Source of the DNA: Microbacterium endophyticum
Lineage (GTDB): Bacteria > Actinomycetota > Actinomycetes > Actinomycetales > Microbacteriaceae
Assembly: GCF_011047135.1 (NCBI RefSeq)
Contig: NZ_CP049255.1
Coordinates: forward strand, 1,178,001 to 1,242,000
Length of the DNA stretch: 64,000 nucleotides
Reading direction: 5' to 3'
Shown: positions 44,156 to 52,556 of the stretch, piece after piece
Position numbering within the stretch: the first letter of the stretch is position 1
How the letters are laid out: each line of letters starts with the position of its first letter
Notes under the pieces: model-generated
What the model was told of the DNA's origin: nothing
What the model saw: only the letters and a program-made list of their open reading frames with translations
Databases searched by the model: none
Made by a program: the position numbers and the translations under genes

Positions 44156-44897
44156 GTACAGCCGCAGTACGTCGACCGATGTCGGCGCGTTTCTCGAAGC
44201 CGAAGGCCGCGTCGCGGTGATGCCGTTCGGTGCCCTCGAACAGCACGGACCGCACCTCCCCCTGTCAACGGATACTCTGCAAGCCGAAGCGCTCGCTGCC
44301 ACGATCGCCGAACGCATTTCAGGTGCGCTCATTCCCGCGATGCCCTATGGCAACACGTGGAGCAACGACGCCCTCCCGGGAACGGTCTCGCTCAGCGCCG
44401 ACACGGTGACAGCCGTTTGCAGCGATATCGCGCTCTCGCTGGAACGAGCGGGGTTTGACCTTTTGGTTGTGGTCAACGGTGATTTCGGCAATCGGCTACC
44501 GCTCCACCGAGCGGCCGAGGCCGCAGCGGCACGCGGCGGAATGCCGGTTCTCGTACTCGACTATCCCGGACTCGCGGAAATCGGCGACGCTGTAAAAGAG
44601 ACGCCGTGGGCCGCCCCCGGACTCTGTCACGCCGAGGAGATAGAAACATCGCTCGTTCTCGCGATCGCGCCAGAACTCGTGGATCGCGAACGCTATGTCG
44701 CCGAGTACCCTCAACTCCCCGCGGACTTCGGACTGCGCCAGATGGCTTTGGCCCCGTTGTCGGACAGCGGCGTGTTCGGCGATCCTCGTCCGGCGAGCGC
44801 CGAAAAGGGCAACCGCATCCTCTCGCACGTCGTCGAGGAGTCGTTGCACGTCATTGCAGCCGTCCGTGCATCACTCAGCGCGAAGAAACCGCGGTAA
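44148..44897 (+). CDS. Creatininase-family amidohydrolase
   Basis: 249 residues from the ATG at 44148, which overlaps the PPC gene end by 8 nt. GALEQHGPHLPLSTDT carries the Glu, His and Asp metal ligands; MPYGNTWSNDALPGTVSL, VVVNGDFGNRLP and GLCHAEEIETS complete the family pattern. Compared with the usual N(G/H)GGN motif, NGDFGN is a divergent form. The family includes creatinine amidohydrolase and enzymes that cleave cyclic amides or formamides in pterin, riboflavin and mycofactocin pathways. Substrate is unknown; the neighbours suggest a cyclic amide from purine or related heterocycle catabolism. Confidence 0.88.
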   Translation: MIEYSRSTSTDVGAFLEAEGRVAVMPFGALEQHGPHLPLSTDTLQAEALAATIAERISGALIPAMPYGNTWSNDALPGTVSLSADTVTAVCSDIALSLERAGFDLLVVVNGDFGNRLPLHRAAEAAAARGGMPVLVLDYPGLAEIGDAVKETPWAAPGLCHAEEIETSLVLAIAPELVDRERYVAEYPQLPADFGLRQMALAPLSDSGVFGDPRPASAEKGNRILSHVVEESLHVIAAVRASLSAKKPR

Positions 44898-44966
44898 TCG
44901 TGACGACCCCACTCGCGCTAGCGTGAGAATCTCGTCGCGCTCACTATCGATGGTGAAAGAGAGTCC

Positions 44967-45722
44967 ATGACCACGTATCTGCCGCTACCGAGACCAGACA
45001 GTGACCCCGTGCACATGCGCGTGCAACACGGGCTGCTCAGGTTCGTTCGCGAAGCCGCCCACAACCGCACACCGCTCCCGGGAGAGATCGAGCTCACATC
45101 GCGACTCGGGTGCACCCGCCAGCAGTTGCGAAACGCGATGGCAGGCCTCGAAGCGCAGGGCGTCGTGCGGCGCCGACAGGGCACCGTCACCACCGTCGAT
45201 CCCATCGCGCTGCGACTGAGCGTGCGACTCGAAGAACAGTTTGAGCACACCGACCTGCTCAACAGACTCGGGTACCGCGCCGAGGTCGAGGTGCTGGATT
45301 CCCACCGAGCCCCGCTTCATCCCGATGTCGCGGCCGTGATGGAACTACCGGCGAACACCGAGGGAATCTCGGTACGTAAAAGATGGCGGGCAGATGGCGC
45401 GGTCGCGATGATTGCCGACGACGTCGTGCCACTCGGGGCAGAAGACTTGACGCGGGGCCCCGACGAGTCGATCTTCGCTCTCGCGGCGCGGGTATGGGGG
45501 GAGCCGGTCATCTGGGAAGTTTCCACACCCGGAATCACCACACTCGACGAGAACCTCGCGGCGCTCTTCGAGCGCGATATCGGCGCGCCCGTCATGACCT
45601 TTGAGATCATCGGCATCGGTACCAGCGGTCGCCGTCTGATGCACAGCTTCGAGTATCACGACCCCGACATCGTGTCGTACTCACTCGTTCGCACAGTCCG
45701 CCCGCCGTGGGGCGGTCTGTGA
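44967..45722 (+). CDS. GntR-family regulator with UTRA domain
   Basis: 251 residues. Winged helix at about 18-80: RVQHGLLRFVREAAHNRTPL, SRLGCTRQQLRNAMAGLEAQ, then GVVRRRQGTVTTV. UTRA (HutC-type) ligand domain at about 95-245 with MELPANTEGISVRKRWRADG and SFEYHDPDIVSYSLVRTVRP. HutC-type proteins repress catabolic operons and respond to a small substrate. The gene lies between the two promoter regions that share nCTTGT-NN-AyAAGT palindromes, so it is the best candidate for binding them. It ends 1 nt before the convergent deaminase gene. Confidence 0.88.
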   Translation: MTTYLPLPRPDSDPVHMRVQHGLLRFVREAAHNRTPLPGEIELTSRLGCTRQQLRNAMAGLEAQGVVRRRQGTVTTVDPIALRLSVRLEEQFEHTDLLNRLGYRAEVEVLDSHRAPLHPDVAAVMELPANTEGISVRKRWRADGAVAMIADDVVPLGAEDLTRGPDESIFALAARVWGEPVIWEVSTPGITTLDENLAALFERDIGAPVMTFEIIGIGTSGRRLMHSFEYHDPDIVSYSLVRTVRPPWGGL

Positions 45723-45723
45723 T

Positions 45724-46218
45724 TCAGGAAGCTGTCCAAAAACCCACGTGGGCTACTGCTGCTTCGTCTTCGAGAAGCGGCCCGACGACCTGAATCTCTC
45801 GTTGACCGCGAGCGAACACTTCGCGGCAGGGCAACGAGAAGGTCGGGTTTTCCGGGTGGTCACCGGTCAGCTCGAGCAGCCTTCGCTCTGAGAGCGCATA
45901 CACAACCCGGTCGATTCCTGTCCAGTATGCAGCGCCGGCACACATCGCGCAGGGCTCCGCGCTCGTAAAGAGAGTCGACCCCACCATGCCTTCGGCACCG
46001 ACCGTGCGCCACGCCCCCGCTACCGCCTGCAGCTCTGCGTGCTGAGTGGGGTCCCCGTGCGGCGGAAGTGAATTATTTTCGGCGGTCGACACGACCTCAC
46101 CGGCCGCACTCACCACGAGCGAACCAAACGGGTGCACTCCGCGCTCTCGCGCGCGCTCTGCAATGCGGATGCTCTCTCGAAGAAACTCGAGGTCATCGGC
46201 GCTCAACTCAGTCGTCAT
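45724..46218 (-). CDS. Nucleoside/nucleobase deaminase (CDA-like zinc fold)
   Basis: 164 residues. HAELQAV holds the zinc His and proton-shuttle Glu, and TSAEPCAMCAGAAYWTGIDR the PCxxC zinc cysteines of the cytidine/deoxycytidylate deaminase fold. RVVYALSERRLLELTG and PLLEDEA follow. Length and the GVHPFGSLVV/NNSLPPHGDPTQHAE pattern resemble bacterial guanine deaminase and tRNA-adenosine-deaminase relatives rather than cytidine deaminase. A purine base or nucleoside substrate fits the adjacent adenosine and adenine deaminases. A palindrome at 46240-46253 lies 22 bp upstream of its start. Confidence 0.85.
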   Translation of the reverse strand: MTTELSADDLEFLRESIRIAERARERGVHPFGSLVVSAAGEVVSTAENNSLPPHGDPTQHAELQAVAGAWRTVGAEGMVGSTLFTSAEPCAMCAGAAYWTGIDRVVYALSERRLLELTGDHPENPTFSLPCREVFARGQREIQVVGPLLEDEAAVAHVGFWTAS

Positions 46219-46239
46219 TTCATCTCCTCAGAATCGCCT

Positions 46240-46253
46240 TCTTGTAGATAAGT
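46240..46253. promoter_or_regulatory. GntR-type palindrome before deaminase gene
   Basis: TCTTGT-AG-ATAAGT fits nCTTGT-NN-AyAAGT. It lies 22 bp from the deaminase start codon on the minus strand, overlapping the likely promoter or leader. Confidence 0.55.
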
Positions 46254-46345
46254 TGCGGCGAGTCACATCCAGCGTAAGGCCATATTTGCCGTATTTCAGG
46301 TCTTTTATTTCGCTTGTGTTACAGGTTTCGAAAGATGAAGGTGCG

Positions 46346-46359
46346 ACTTGTCAACAAGT
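46346..46359. promoter_or_regulatory. GntR-type palindrome before adenosine deaminase operon
   Basis: ACTTGT-CA-ACAAGT, perfect 6-bp arms, with a GTnnAC core as in many GntR operators. It lies 56 bp upstream of the adenosine deaminase start and heads the long purine operon. Confidence 0.6.
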
Positions 46360-46415
46360 GGTTTCATGCGACTAACTTGAGACACCAAGAAGCACCCGCA
46401 CCACGAAAGGCCCTC

Positions 46416-47516
46416 ATGCCAGAGCGCACACCAAGCGCACCGCGCATCGACGAGTTCGATATCCGCGCCCTCCCGAAAGCCGAAGTGCATATCCACCTCG
46501 AGGGCAGCTTCGCCCTCATCGATATCCTGACGCTCGCGAAGGAGTCCGAAAGCGCGCTCCCCGGACCCGCCTCGACGATCTTCGACATCACAACGCATGG
46601 CGCCTACGCGGCTCCAGAAGTGACCACGGGCGGCGGCTCAGGAGTCGGCGCGGGCGGGCTCACGGGCTTTCTCGGTTTTCTCGACTGGCAATGCGGCCTC
46701 GTCCGCACGGCCGATCAAGCAGCGCGCATCGCCTACTCGTTCGCAGCGCGACAGAGTTCATCGGGCGTTCGATACAGCGACGTCATCGTCAACCCCACCC
46801 ACTGGAATGCATGGCGGGGCCGCGAACTCGAACTTATCGATGCCTTTGCTGCCGGGTTCGACGAAGCCGAACAAGATGGCCTCTGTGTGACGAATATGGC
46901 CTATTCACTGCTGCGCTCTCAGTCGGCAATCGAGGCAGAAGACATCGTGGGTACCCTCGTTGCAGCGCGTCCACGACGAGTGGTTGCGCTCTCGGTCGAT
47001 GGCGACGAAAAGGTCTCCGGGCGCACCGGCGAGAAGTTCAACACGGCATTCACCGCCGCGGCGAGCGCCGGCTTTCACCGCACTGTGCACGCTGGTGAAT
47101 CGAGCGGCCCTGAGGGCGTCTGGGATGCAATCGACCTGCTGCACGCGGAGCGCGTCGACCACGGCGTGCGCGCCATCGAGGACCCGGCACTCATCGAAAC
47201 GCTCATCGATCGCGGGATCACGCTCGGCGTCTGCCCTCGCTCGAACGTCTCGCTCGGCATCTACCCGAACTGGCAGTCCCACCCGCTTCCGCGTCTACTC
47301 GAAGCGGGCGTGTCTGTGACGCTGAACACCGATGACCCCGCACCTCTCGGCACAACGCTCGACGCCGACTGGGCAGTGGCCGTCGCTGAATTCGGATTCA
47401 CTTACGCCGACCTCGCCGGCTTCGCTGAACGCTCCATCGATGCGTCGTTCGCCGACGACGATCTGAAGACGACGCTTCGTTCCGAGCTGCAGGCCACTGT
47501 CGCAGGGCGCAGCTGA
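46416..47516 (+). CDS. add: Adenosine deaminase
   Basis: 366 residues from the ATG at 46416 (AAAGG 6 nt upstream). KAEVHIHLEGSF holds His25 and His27 zinc ligands; FHRTVHAGESSGPEGVWDAI holds the third His and catalytic Glu region; RVDHGVRAIED the active-site His; and VTLNTDDPAPLGT the final Asp pair. This is the ADA fold that converts adenosine (or deoxyadenosine) to inosine. The stop overlaps the next start (TGATGA). It is the first gene of a long operon with the nucleoside transporter and adenine deaminase, so it acts on imported nucleosides. Confidence 0.92.
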   Translation: MPERTPSAPRIDEFDIRALPKAEVHIHLEGSFALIDILTLAKESESALPGPASTIFDITTHGAYAAPEVTTGGGSGVGAGGLTGFLGFLDWQCGLVRTADQAARIAYSFAARQSSSGVRYSDVIVNPTHWNAWRGRELELIDAFAAGFDEAEQDGLCVTNMAYSLLRSQSAIEAEDIVGTLVAARPRRVVALSVDGDEKVSGRTGEKFNTAFTAAASAGFHRTVHAGESSGPEGVWDAIDLLHAERVDHGVRAIEDPALIETLIDRGITLGVCPRSNVSLGIYPNWQSHPLPRLLEAGVSVTLNTDDPAPLGTTLDADWAVAVAEFGFTYADLAGFAERSIDASFADDDLKTTLRSELQATVAGRS

Positions 47517-48175
47517 TGAGTCGACGCCTGTTCGGAGCCGCCGGGGTGGGCATTGCGCTTGCCTCGGTGCTTACGGCAGGCGTCGTGGCATGGGCCGCTC
47601 CCAACGTTTCGGAGGGAGACACTGTCGACCTGGCTGGCATCGTCGCGAGCTGGCCAGACAGCTACCAGGTCACCGGGACAAAGTCAGAACCGCTCTACAC
47701 CGAGCGAATCGTTGCGACCCGCGACGGCGACACGTTCGCCGTCCGCATCGAAGTGCTCGGCCAGGGCGATGCGGCCATGGGGACGCAGTTGAGCGCCGTT
47801 CGCGCGACCAGCGTCGGCATCGAGTGGATCACAGGCTGCACCAAGTCGGCTGCCCTGTGTGCCGATGACTCCGAGCTGCGGGGGTTTCTCGCGACGGCGA
47901 CCGTCGTCGAGGGTGCTCGCAACGGCACGCTTCCTGAAACGGGCGTGGTACGGGTTTTGCATGGCACCGATGTTGTCTGCATCGACGACGAGGCGCTCCA
48001 TCCGAATTCCTCGCCCGCGCTTGTGCCGCTCGACCCGTGCGTTGACATCGAAACCGGAGCGGTACTTGGACACTGGTCCACGGCCAGCGCCGCATTCGTT
48101 GGCGCAACCCTTGCGGACGGCTTCACTGTCATCGACTCACCCAACTTTTCACTCCTCTCCGACGTGCACCGCTAA
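47516..48175 (+). CDS. Exported protein of unknown function in purine operon
   Basis: 219 residues. An N-terminal signal peptide or anchor (MSRRLFGAAGVGIALASVLT then AGVVAWA) is followed by a soluble domain with no family that I recognise. Four cysteines form two likely disulfide pairs (CTKSAALC, and VVCIDD with LDPCVD). The gene starts at the last base of the adenosine deaminase stop and precedes the binding-protein gene by 27 bp, so it belongs to the operon. A surface or accessory role in nucleoside uptake is possible but unproven. Confidence 0.8.
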   Translation: MSRRLFGAAGVGIALASVLTAGVVAWAAPNVSEGDTVDLAGIVASWPDSYQVTGTKSEPLYTERIVATRDGDTFAVRIEVLGQGDAAMGTQLSAVRATSVGIEWITGCTKSAALCADDSELRGFLATATVVEGARNGTLPETGVVRVLHGTDVVCIDDEALHPNSSPALVPLDPCVDIETGAVLGHWSTASAAFVGATLADGFTVIDSPNFSLLSDVHR

Positions 48176-48202
48176 TCCCCCCTCACACAAAGGAACCCAC
48201 GC

Positions 48203-49222
48203 ATGCGAATCCGACCACTCCTCCTCACCGCTACGGTTACCGCAACCGTGTTCGCCCTCGCAGGCTGCTCGAGCACAGCCGACACGTCTGCTGACAGCGC
48301 GAGCGCTGACACATCCGACGTCATCACCGTGGGCGCCCTGACCCCCGGCAACACGAACGACGGCGCCTTCAACCAGGCGCTCGCCGATGCCCTCGCTCAG
48401 CTCGAAGATGAAGGACTCATCACCTACGAACTTCGCGATCAGATGTCTGATCCGGCAACGTCCGAACCCGTCATCGCAGACTTCGCCAGCCAGGGGTTCG
48501 ACCTCATCATCGGCCACGGCATCGAGCTCGGAGACGCTGTCTTCTCGGTTGCTGAAGACTTCCCCGACGTGAACTTCACCGCTTCGGGTGGCACCGACAT
48601 CCTCGATGCGTACACCGACAACGTCGAAACGTGGACGTACGACTCTTCACAGGTCGGTTACCTGTCGGGTTACATCGCCGGGCTCACCGGGGCAACCCAA
48701 ATCGGACGGGTCGAGAGCATGGAGCTCGACTTCGTCGTCGCCACCGACGAGTTCTTCCAGCAGGGCGTTCTGGCGGCAAATCCAGAGGCATCGCTGCTTC
48801 CGGTCGTGTACGCCGGCAGCTTCGACGATGCCGAAGCCGCGGCGTCCGCAACCACCGGGCTTATTGGCCAGGGCGCTGACCTGGTGTACACGACCGGAGA
48901 CGGAATCGCCGCCGGTGTCGGCTCGGCTGCCTCATCTGCGGGAGTTCTCTCGGTCGGCGTATCGCCAGCCGCGGGCGAGGATGCTCTCGCCACCAACGTC
49001 TCAACCGTCGACCTCGACATGTACCCGATCGTGAAAGCCTGGGTCGAAGAAGTGGCCGCAGAGAAGTTCGGCGGCAAGGGCGTGACATCCACGCTCGAAA
49101 ACAGCGGCATCGTTTACGCGCCGATCAACGACGTTGATGGCACAGTGCCCTCCGACGTCACCCAGAAGGTCGAAGATCTGTTGGCTGGACTCGCAGACGG
49201 AAGCGTCACAATCTCCAAATGA
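48203..49222 (+). CDS. BMP-family nucleoside-binding lipoprotein
   Basis: 339 residues. Signal peptide with lipobox ALAGC (Cys22). VGALTPGNTNDGAFNQALAD and LIIGHGIELGDAVFSVAEDF are the BMP/Med domain text, as in PnrA/BmpA purine-nucleoside receptors. SQVGYLSGYIAGLTGATQIG and GADLVYTTGDG follow. It delivers nucleosides to the ATPase and two permeases downstream (YufO/P/Q-type). Its stop overlaps the ATPase start by 4 nt. Confidence 0.9.
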   Translation: MRIRPLLLTATVTATVFALAGCSSTADTSADSASADTSDVITVGALTPGNTNDGAFNQALADALAQLEDEGLITYELRDQMSDPATSEPVIADFASQGFDLIIGHGIELGDAVFSVAEDFPDVNFTASGGTDILDAYTDNVETWTYDSSQVGYLSGYIAGLTGATQIGRVESMELDFVVATDEFFQQGVLAANPEASLLPVVYAGSFDDAEAAASATTGLIGQGADLVYTTGDGIAAGVGSAASSAGVLSVGVSPAAGEDALATNVSTVDLDMYPIVKAWVEEVAAEKFGGKGVTSTLENSGIVYAPINDVDGTVPSDVTQKVEDLLAGLADGSVTISK

Positions 49223-50754
49223 GCACTACCCCCTTTATCGAGACGGGCCGCGTGCTGACAGCGCGGTCCGTCTCAAAGAGCTTCGGCGCCGTGCGAGCAC
49301 TCGACGATGTCGAGATCGTCGTGCGCCCCGGACGCGTACACGCCATCGTCGGCGAAAATGGTGCCGGCAAGTCAACCCTCGCCAAAATTCTTGCGGGGAT
49401 CGAACAGCCAGATCACGCTGTGATGTCGATCGACTCCGAGCCTTACACCCCCAGTGACCGGGCGACTGCGCGGGCGCTCGGCATCAACATGGTGCCGCAA
49501 CAGCTCAGCCTCGTCGGCGAGCTCAGCCTCGCCGAGAATCTCTTGCTCGTCGCACCCGAGCGCATCGCACGTCGCGCCCACGCCCGCGCGATGCTCGCCG
49601 AAACACTTTCTCTTGCCGGCGTCGACGTGAACATCGACGTTCCCACTTCATCGCTCGGTCAAGCCCACCGCCAGCTCGGTGAAATCGTGGTCGCTCTCGC
49701 CGAGGGCGCCCGAACCCTGATCCTCGATGAACCGACGGCGAGCCTCGGCCCCATCGAAGTCGGCGGACTCTTCGCCCACCTTCGCGCGCTGTGCGAGCTG
49801 GGCACGGGAATTGTGCTCATCACGCATCGCCTCGACGAGGTCAGTGACGTCGCCGATGACGTCACGGTGCTCTCGCATGGAGTCGATGTTCACAACGGCC
49901 CCACACAGGACCTTGATGCGCGACGAATCGCCCAGTTGATGGTCGGCGACCTGCCGGCACCGGCTCAGCGCGCACCTCGTGAGTTAGGTGAAGTCGTACT
50001 CGAAGCAGTGGAGGTTACAGCTGCGGCGGCGCGAGACTCCCCCCTCACCGACGTCTCGATTGAGCTACGCGCGGGCGAGATCACGGGAATCGCCGGCGTC
50101 GCGGGTAGCGGACAAAACCTTCTCATGGATGTACTGGCGGGCTTTGTTTCTCCAGCGACGGGGCAGGTGCTGCTTGATGGGCGGCCAGCTGGCGCAGTAG
50201 ACCTGCTGCGGGGGCACGTTGCGTGGATCCCGGAAGAACGCTCGGAGTCGCTAGTACCGAATCTGTCCGCCGGGGAGAATCTCGATGTGTACCGACACAC
50301 GGCCGGATTTCGAGCACCAACCCCGCCAAGTCGCGCTGAGCAACGGCGACGCCACGAAGCGGCAATGCGCGAATTCGACGTGCGACCCGCCGATGCCACG
50401 CTCGCGGCGACGGGACTCTCGGGCGGCAATCAGCAAAAGCTCCTCGTCGCGCGCGAACTTGGCACCGGCCTTCCCGGTTCCGGTACGCCACGGGTCGTCT
50501 TGGCGTACGGGCCAACCCAAGGTCTCGATCTGCGCGCGGCTCAAGCTATTCGCGAGCGCCTGATCACGTGCGCCGAACAGGGTGCAGCTGTGCTCGTCGC
50601 CTCGCACGACCTCGAAGAGATCCTGGAGGTCGCCGATCGGGTCCTGGTGATGTTCGCCGGAAGAATAGTCACCGACCTTCCCGTGGGCGATGCGACAACT
50701 GACCGCCTCGGCTCGGCTATGGCTGGTATTACGACGGAAGAGCAGAACTCATGA
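49219..50754 (+). CDS. Nucleoside ABC transporter ATPase (YufO/RbsA type, two NBDs)
   Basis: 511 residues, two fused NBDs. The first has an intact Walker A GENGAGKSTLAKIL and Walker B TLILDEPTASLG. The second has a degenerate Walker A (GVAGSGQNLLMDVL) but a good signature LSGGNQQKLLVARELG. This asymmetry is normal for RbsA/YufO-type sugar and nucleoside importers. It energises the permeases at 52553-54627; adenine deaminase is inserted between the ATPase and permease genes. All joints overlap by 4 nt. Confidence 0.92.
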   Translation: MSTTPFIETGRVLTARSVSKSFGAVRALDDVEIVVRPGRVHAIVGENGAGKSTLAKILAGIEQPDHAVMSIDSEPYTPSDRATARALGINMVPQQLSLVGELSLAENLLLVAPERIARRAHARAMLAETLSLAGVDVNIDVPTSSLGQAHRQLGEIVVALAEGARTLILDEPTASLGPIEVGGLFAHLRALCELGTGIVLITHRLDEVSDVADDVTVLSHGVDVHNGPTQDLDARRIAQLMVGDLPAPAQRAPRELGEVVLEAVEVTAAAARDSPLTDVSIELRAGEITGIAGVAGSGQNLLMDVLAGFVSPATGQVLLDGRPAGAVDLLRGHVAWIPEERSESLVPNLSAGENLDVYRHTAGFRAPTPPSRAEQRRRHEAAMREFDVRPADATLAATGLSGGNQQKLLVARELGTGLPGSGTPRVVLAYGPTQGLDLRAAQAIRERLITCAEQGAAVLVASHDLEEILEVADRVLVMFAGRIVTDLPVGDATTDRLGSAMAGITTEEQNS

Positions 50755-52556
50755 CCGAAAAGACCGATCTCTACCCGACCACTGCCGAGATGGCAGCTCT
50801 TCGCGCCGTCGCAACAGGTCGCGCAGTTCCTGACGTCATCATCCGTGGCGGTCTCGTTCAGTCTCCCGGCACCGAGGAATGGCTCGAGCGCGACATCGTC
50901 ATCTCCGGCCGCCACATCGCGACACTCACTCCCTGGGGTCACTTCACCGAAGCGACGACATTCATCGATGCCGGCGGCGACTATGTCGTGCCGGGCTTCA
51001 TCGACACTCATCTTCATATCGAGTACACCAACCTCACGCCCGGCGAGCTTGCGCGAGTGAGTGTTGCACGTGGAACAACGACGGTTCTCACCGACCCCAA
51101 CGGCGCCGCGAACGTCTGGGGCCCGCGCGGTATGGACTTTCTTCTCGACACGCAGACCCCGCTGCATATCTTTCAACAGGTGTCGCCGACAACCCCCGCA
51201 TCGACAGCCCTCGAAACCGGCGGCACCGTCATCCCCGAAGAAACAGTGTTGTCTCGTCTTCACGACGACGTCACGGCCACCCTCGGCGAAGGGAATCCCT
51301 TCGACTACGGGGATGTCTCCACCAACCGTTTCCGCGAGGCCCTCGTCGCTGGCCGGCGCATCACCGGCCACACTGCCGCGCAGACCGAGGAGTCACTGTG
51401 GGGGTACCTGGCAGCCGGCGTCGGGGACGATCACAACTCCGCGACGATCGACGAAGTGCTCGAACGCACCCGGCTCGGCGCGATGGTCACGATCATGGGA
51501 TCATCGCTCACCGACAACACGATTCCGCTGTTTTCGGATCTCGACCGCGTCGCCCCGGCTCTACGCAGCATGTGTTTCTGCGCTGATGACAAGCACGCCC
51601 TCGACCTCTCCGTCGAAGGACACATCGATCACCACGTACGTCAAGCGATCGCCTTCGGCGTCGACCCGCAGCTCGCGTACCGTATGGCGACGACCCACGC
51701 GGCGCACTACTACCGCCTCGATCAGGTTCTCGGCATCCTCGCGCCCTCGCGTCTCGCCGACCTCCAGATCATTTCCGACCTCACCGAGGTTCGCCCCGAC
51801 GTCGTGATGGTGGCCGGGGCGATCGTCGCGCGCGACGGCGAAGCACTCTTCGCCAATAGTGACGCCGTCCCGGACTGGGCACGCGATACGGTGCGGCTAC
51901 CAGCGCAGCTCGACCGCAAAATCTTCGAGGTCCACGCCGTGGGGGATACCGCTCGCGTGCGCGCGATGGAGATGTACAACGGATATTTCAAACACGCGTT
52001 CGAAGCATCGCTCGAGGTTATAGACGGTCTCGTGCAGAGCGACACCGAGACCGACGTCTTGAAGATCGCCATTCTCGATCGCCACCACGCCTCCGGAGAA
52101 ACCGGCGTCGGGTTCGTGCGTGGTTTCGGCCTCTCTCGGGGTGCGATTGCGATCAGCATGAACTGTCCCAATATGAACATCGCGGTTGTGGGTGCCGACG
52201 ATGAGTCGATGCTGCTCGCTGTTGCTGAGCTCGAACGCATGCAGGGCGGATTCGTCACTGTCGCCGACGGCGAGGTCCTCGCTTCGGTGCCGCTACCCAT
52301 CGGCGGAATGATGAGCGATGCTCCGTTCGAAGAGACAGCGGCGGCTCTGAAGGCCGGTCACGCAAAAACGGCCGAACTCGGATGCCGCATCCCTTCGCCG
52401 TACATCATCTTGTCGTTCGTGGGGCTCTATGTCGTCCCCGACCTCGGCATCACCGAACGCGGACTCATTGACGCATTCGAGCAGTCGTTCGTCGACCTGC
52501 TGATCCCCGGCCAGGTCGACTCGTGCGGTCACGGCGAGGTGCACCCGTCATCATGA
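50751..52556 (+). CDS. ade: Adenine deaminase
   Basis: 601 residues, close to the usual 570-600. An amidohydrolase barrel (GFIDTHLHIEYTNLTPGELA, with DPNGAANVWG) is followed by the adenine-deaminase C domain (FKHAFEASLEVIDGLVQSDT then VLKIAILDRHHASG, and NCPNMNIAVVGADD). RRITGHTAAQ and FCADDKHALDL supply metal and catalytic His/Asp. It converts adenine to hypoxanthine with ammonia release. Its place inside the transporter operon, coupled by ATGA at both ends, shows use on imported or salvaged purines. Confidence 0.92.
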   Translation: MTEKTDLYPTTAEMAALRAVATGRAVPDVIIRGGLVQSPGTEEWLERDIVISGRHIATLTPWGHFTEATTFIDAGGDYVVPGFIDTHLHIEYTNLTPGELARVSVARGTTTVLTDPNGAANVWGPRGMDFLLDTQTPLHIFQQVSPTTPASTALETGGTVIPEETVLSRLHDDVTATLGEGNPFDYGDVSTNRFREALVAGRRITGHTAAQTEESLWGYLAAGVGDDHNSATIDEVLERTRLGAMVTIMGSSLTDNTIPLFSDLDRVAPALRSMCFCADDKHALDLSVEGHIDHHVRQAIAFGVDPQLAYRMATTHAAHYYRLDQVLGILAPSRLADLQIISDLTEVRPDVVMVAGAIVARDGEALFANSDAVPDWARDTVRLPAQLDRKIFEVHAVGDTARVRAMEMYNGYFKHAFEASLEVIDGLVQSDTETDVLKIAILDRHHASGETGVGFVRGFGLSRGAIAISMNCPNMNIAVVGADDESMLLAVAELERMQGGFVTVADGEVLASVPLPIGGMMSDAPFEETAAALKAGHAKTAELGCRIPSPYIILSFVGLYVVPDLGITERGLIDAFEQSFVDLLIPGQVDSCGHGEVHPSS

